From a virus, in IMG/VR virus record IMGVR_UViG_3300042991_000725, positions 123,632 through 154,404 of that record: a stretch of 30,773 bases of DNA. The stretch is one strand, 5' to 3'. The position numbers and the translations under genes were made by a program. A model generated the notes under the pieces. The model was not told where the DNA came from. It made no database searches and worked only from the letters and a program-made list of their open reading frames with translations. How positions within the stretch are numbered: the first letter of the stretch is position 1; the number at the start of each line of letters is the position of its first letter. This document shows, one piece after another, positions 28,581 through 30,773 of this stretch.

Positions 28581-30773
28581 AACAGTATAAACTCGAACAG
28601 TTTTGGGAATTTGCATTTCAGACTCAAAATCCTAGTACTGGAGCAGCTGTTGATGCAGACAGTTTGCCTACATATAGGGTGTACGAGGAAAATAATAGCG
28701 TCGTTATTGGCACCGGCGACTGTTTGAAGCGTGACGACACAAATACTATTGGTTATTATTATGCTAGAGGATTGTGTGCTTCGGCTTCTGGATTTGAGAC
28801 GGGCAAGAATTATGATGTTAGAGTAGAAGCTACAGTTAGTGCTGCGTCTGGTGCCGGTTTGATTGGTAATTTCGAGGTTGTTCCTGTCACTGTTTGGGAC
28901 TCTATGTTTGGTGGTACGGACAATCTTGAAGTGGACGCTGTTCAGATTTCTGGTGATGGCACCGCCGCAGATAGTCTTGAGCTCCAGTTTGATGGGACTG
29001 GTGTGACAGGAGACACTTATCCGGCAAGGCAGGACCAAGTTGATACTATCGCTGTTACAGGATCTGCTATTAACGAACCGGCAGAATCGTTTACTCTTAC
29101 ATCTGGCGCACAAACTGGGACGTTTAGCGATACGGTAGCAAGAGACACCGACTACCACTTATTGCAGGATTTGGCTGCTGGCGGTATTATTGATGGCTAT
29201 TATCAGTTTGATGTTGGTGCCGATGGAGTCCCTGTTACTTGTCAAATATTTGGCAGGGCTAATGGTTTGAATGACCCAATAGGGATATATGGCTGGGATT
29301 GGACCGGCGTAGGTTCTTGGGTTCAGGTTTTTACCCTTCCTGGAACCAATTTAGCTACTGATATTTCTTACACCTTCGGTTTATATACCAATATGGTTGG
29401 CACTGGCGTCAATCTTGGGAAAGTAAGAATCCGCTTATATAACACCGGACTTTCTTCTCCAAGCACCCGTATTAATCAAATTTATGTTTCTTATGCGGTT
29501 GTTCGACGTACAATTGGATACGAAGGCGGAGCCATTTGGATTGATACGGTTAATGGCAATGCCGGGACTACTACTTTCACGAATGGCACCGCCGACAATC
29601 CAGTAAGCACTTTGGCTGATGCTTTGACTTTAGCTGCCGCTTTGAAAATTTATAAGTTGTATATAGCCAATGGCTCAAGCATAACCCTTGCAGCCTCTGC
29701 TGACAATTATGATTTCAATGGTCGTGGCTGGACTCTTGCGCTTGGTGGTCAGTCAATATCTGCCTCTGTTATCACTGGGGCAATCGTTACTGGCACGGCT
29801 ACTGGAGTAATCACGCCACACTTCTATGACTGCGATTTTGGGAATGGGTCTGCTGACCTTTCTCTACCAGCTCATATAGCAACTAATTGCAGAATGCATG
29901 TGACCGGATCTTATGCTGTTACGGTAGGCTCTGGAGTCACAATTTGGGAACGTTGTTGTTCTGCCGTAGCAGGGAATGTAACTCCTAGAATGATTTTCTC
30001 AACAGATACTGACTTTAATGTTCGTGGTTATTATGGTGGGCTGCAATTCGAATCCATGGGGGCGTCGAATTTGGCATCTTACGACTGTCCCGCAGGTCAA
30101 TTGAAATTGGCAGCATCTTGTACTGGGGGCATTATTCGTAGAGCAGGATTTCAGAGACTGACGGATAGTTCTGGTCTTGTCACGATTACAGATGGCTATG
30201 GCATGACGATAAGCACTGATGCTGATGAAAAAGTGACTCTTATATCCGCTTACGATGCGGCAAAAACAGCGGCTCAAGCTGGCGACGCAATGACGCTTAC
30301 CGTAGGTTATGACGCAGCAAAAACAGCCGCGCAAGCTGGCGACGCAATGACGCTTATTGCAGGTTATGACGCAGCAAAAACAGCCTCGCAAGTTGGCGAC
30401 GCAATGACGCTTACCGTAGGTTATGACGCAGCGAAAACAGCCTCGCAAGCTGGCGACGCAATGACGCTTACCGTAGGTTATGACGCAGCAAAAACAGCCT
30501 CGCAAGTTGGCGACGCAATGACGCTTACCGTAGGTTATGACGCAGCAAAAACAGCCGCGCAAGCTGGCGACGCAATGACGCTTACCGTAGGTTATGACGC
30601 AGCAAAAACAGCCGCGCAAGCTGGCGACGCAATGACGCTTATTGCGGGTTATGACGCAGCAAAAACAGCCGCGCAAGCTGGCGACGCAATGACGCTTATT
30701 GCAGGTTATGACGCAGCAAAAACAGCCGCGCAAGCTGGCGACGCAATGACGCTTATTGCAGGTTATGACGCAG
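28577..30773 (+). CDS. Large tail-fibre-like protein, 3' end beyond window
   Basis: Open from 28577 to the window end, at least 732 residues. The N-terminal 110 residues (LEQFWEFAFQTQNPSTGAAV, VYEENNSVVIGTGDC, GKNYDVRVEATV) match the beta-sandwich style of phage tail/baseplate N-domains. GGAIWIDTVNGNAG...NGTADNPVSTLADALTLAAA is a known beta-helix lead-in of phage fibres, followed by solenoid turns with alternating hydrophobic strands. From residue 559 begins a 19-residue tandem repeat, Y-D-A-A-K-T-A-[AS]-Q-[AV]-G-D-A-M-T-L-x-x-G, seen nine full times and cut by the window edge. The start has GGAGG seven bases upstream and overlaps the previous stop. A receptor-binding or fibre-shaft role is likely. 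Confidence 0.68.
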   Translation, partial: MKQYKLEQFWEFAFQTQNPSTGAAVDADSLPTYRVYEENNSVVIGTGDCLKRDDTNTIGYYYARGLCASASGFETGKNYDVRVEATVSAASGAGLIGNFEVVPVTVWDSMFGGTDNLEVDAVQISGDGTAADSLELQFDGTGVTGDTYPARQDQVDTIAVTGSAINEPAESFTLTSGAQTGTFSDTVARDTDYHLLQDLAAGGIIDGYYQFDVGADGVPVTCQIFGRANGLNDPIGIYGWDWTGVGSWVQVFTLPGTNLATDISYTFGLYTNMVGTGVNLGKVRIRLYNTGLSSPSTRINQIYVSYAVVRRTIGYEGGAIWIDTVNGNAGTTTFTNGTADNPVSTLADALTLAAALKIYKLYIANGSSITLAASADNYDFNGRGWTLALGGQSISASVITGAIVTGTATGVITPHFYDCDFGNGSADLSLPAHIATNCRMHVTGSYAVTVGSGVTIWERCCSAVAGNVTPRMIFSTDTDFNVRGYYGGLQFESMGASNLASYDCPAGQLKLAASCTGGIIRRAGFQRLTDSSGLVTITDGYGMTISTDADEKVTLISAYDAAKTAAQAGDAMTLTVGYDAAKTAAQAGDAMTLIAGYDAAKTASQVGDAMTLTVGYDAAKTASQAGDAMTLTVGYDAAKTASQVGDAMTLTVGYDAAKTAAQAGDAMTLTVGYDAAKTAAQAGDAMTLIAGYDAAKTAAQAGDAMTLIAGYDAAKTAAQAGDAMTLIAGYDA
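30251..30773 (+). repeat. 57-bp in-frame tandem repeat (nine units plus part)
   Basis: Unit starts at 30251, 30308, 30365, 30422, 30479, 30536, 30593, 30650, 30707 and 30764 (partial), spaced exactly 57 bases, 19 codons. Variation is limited to a few places: GCG/TCG (A/S), GCT/GTT (A/V) and ACC-GTA versus ATT-GCA/GCG (T-V or I-A). Near-identity at DNA level shows recent expansion or recombination. The first unit is the most diverged at the DNA level. Confidence 0.97.

Noticed and set aside
28358-29158. 266-codon antisense frame at the 27048/28577 gene junction
   Set aside because: It crosses two well-supported + strand genes and has no start signal or recognisable domain.
29999-30733. Long antisense reading frame with Cys-rich repeats (RGCFCCVIT)
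   Set aside because: It is the mirror of the 57-bp coding repeat on the + strand; a unit of 57 bases keeps any frame open on both strands.
30251-30773. CRISPR array
   Set aside because: Units are back to back with no unique spacers, are a multiple of three and continue an open reading frame.

Overview
This window looks like part of the genome of an uncultured tailed bacteriophage (Caudoviricetes), probably a large one. The DNA is AT-rich and every recognisable gene lies on the + strand. Genes are packed tightly, often with ATGA or TAATG stop/start overlaps. There is a complete head-gene series: terminase large subunit, portal, prohead protease/scaffold, decoration protein and major capsid protein. 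No integrase, repressor, ribosomal or housekeeping gene is present. The host cannot be named from this sequence. The tmRNA tag ends in LAA, as in many bacteria.

Region 1 (1-9463) is a carbohydrate and small-molecule cluster. It holds the end of a short-chain dehydrogenase, a NeuB-family synthase, a tandem pair of related putative glycosyltransferases, a third GT-A-like enzyme, a ClpP-fold protease, a DUF268 protein, a PIG-L/LmbE deacetylase, two methyltransferase-like proteins, an NAD-dependent epimerase/dehydratase and a GT4 glycosyltransferase. A short gene remnant lies at 7516-7620. Overlapping stops and starts suggest a polycistronic unit that builds and attaches an unusual glycan, either on the virion or on the host surface.

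Region 2 (9464-19415) is DNA packaging and head formation. An ERCC4-type nuclease is followed by a terminase interrupted by two inteins. The first splits the Walker A motif between K and S. The second has a degenerate endonuclease. Then come the portal, a protease-scaffold fusion with a strong internal Shine-Dalgarno and start that should give free scaffold, a decoration protein, the major capsid protein and a terminator.

Region 3 (19416-21880) is a separately transcribed island. It holds a 596-residue nuclease with about nine tandem helix-turn-helix modules and a C-terminal PD-(D/E)XK-like domain, then a phage-encoded tmRNA with its own promoter and terminator. The tmRNA has the G3-U70 alanine identity pair and a readable tag, but its T-loop is non-canonical.

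Region 4 (21881-30773) is virion structure. It holds a small beta-rich protein, two large repetitive beta-solenoid-like proteins (one with an 11-G tract), two single-pass membrane proteins, a probable head-tail connector, two small unknown proteins, the internally deleted remnant of a GIY-YIG homing endonuclease, and a tail-fibre-like gene that runs off the window through a 57-bp in-frame tandem repeat.

The window carries many homing-type elements (two inteins, a putative free-standing nuclease, a GIY-YIG relic). The most novel candidates are the HTH-array nuclease/tmRNA island and the nested protease/scaffold gene.
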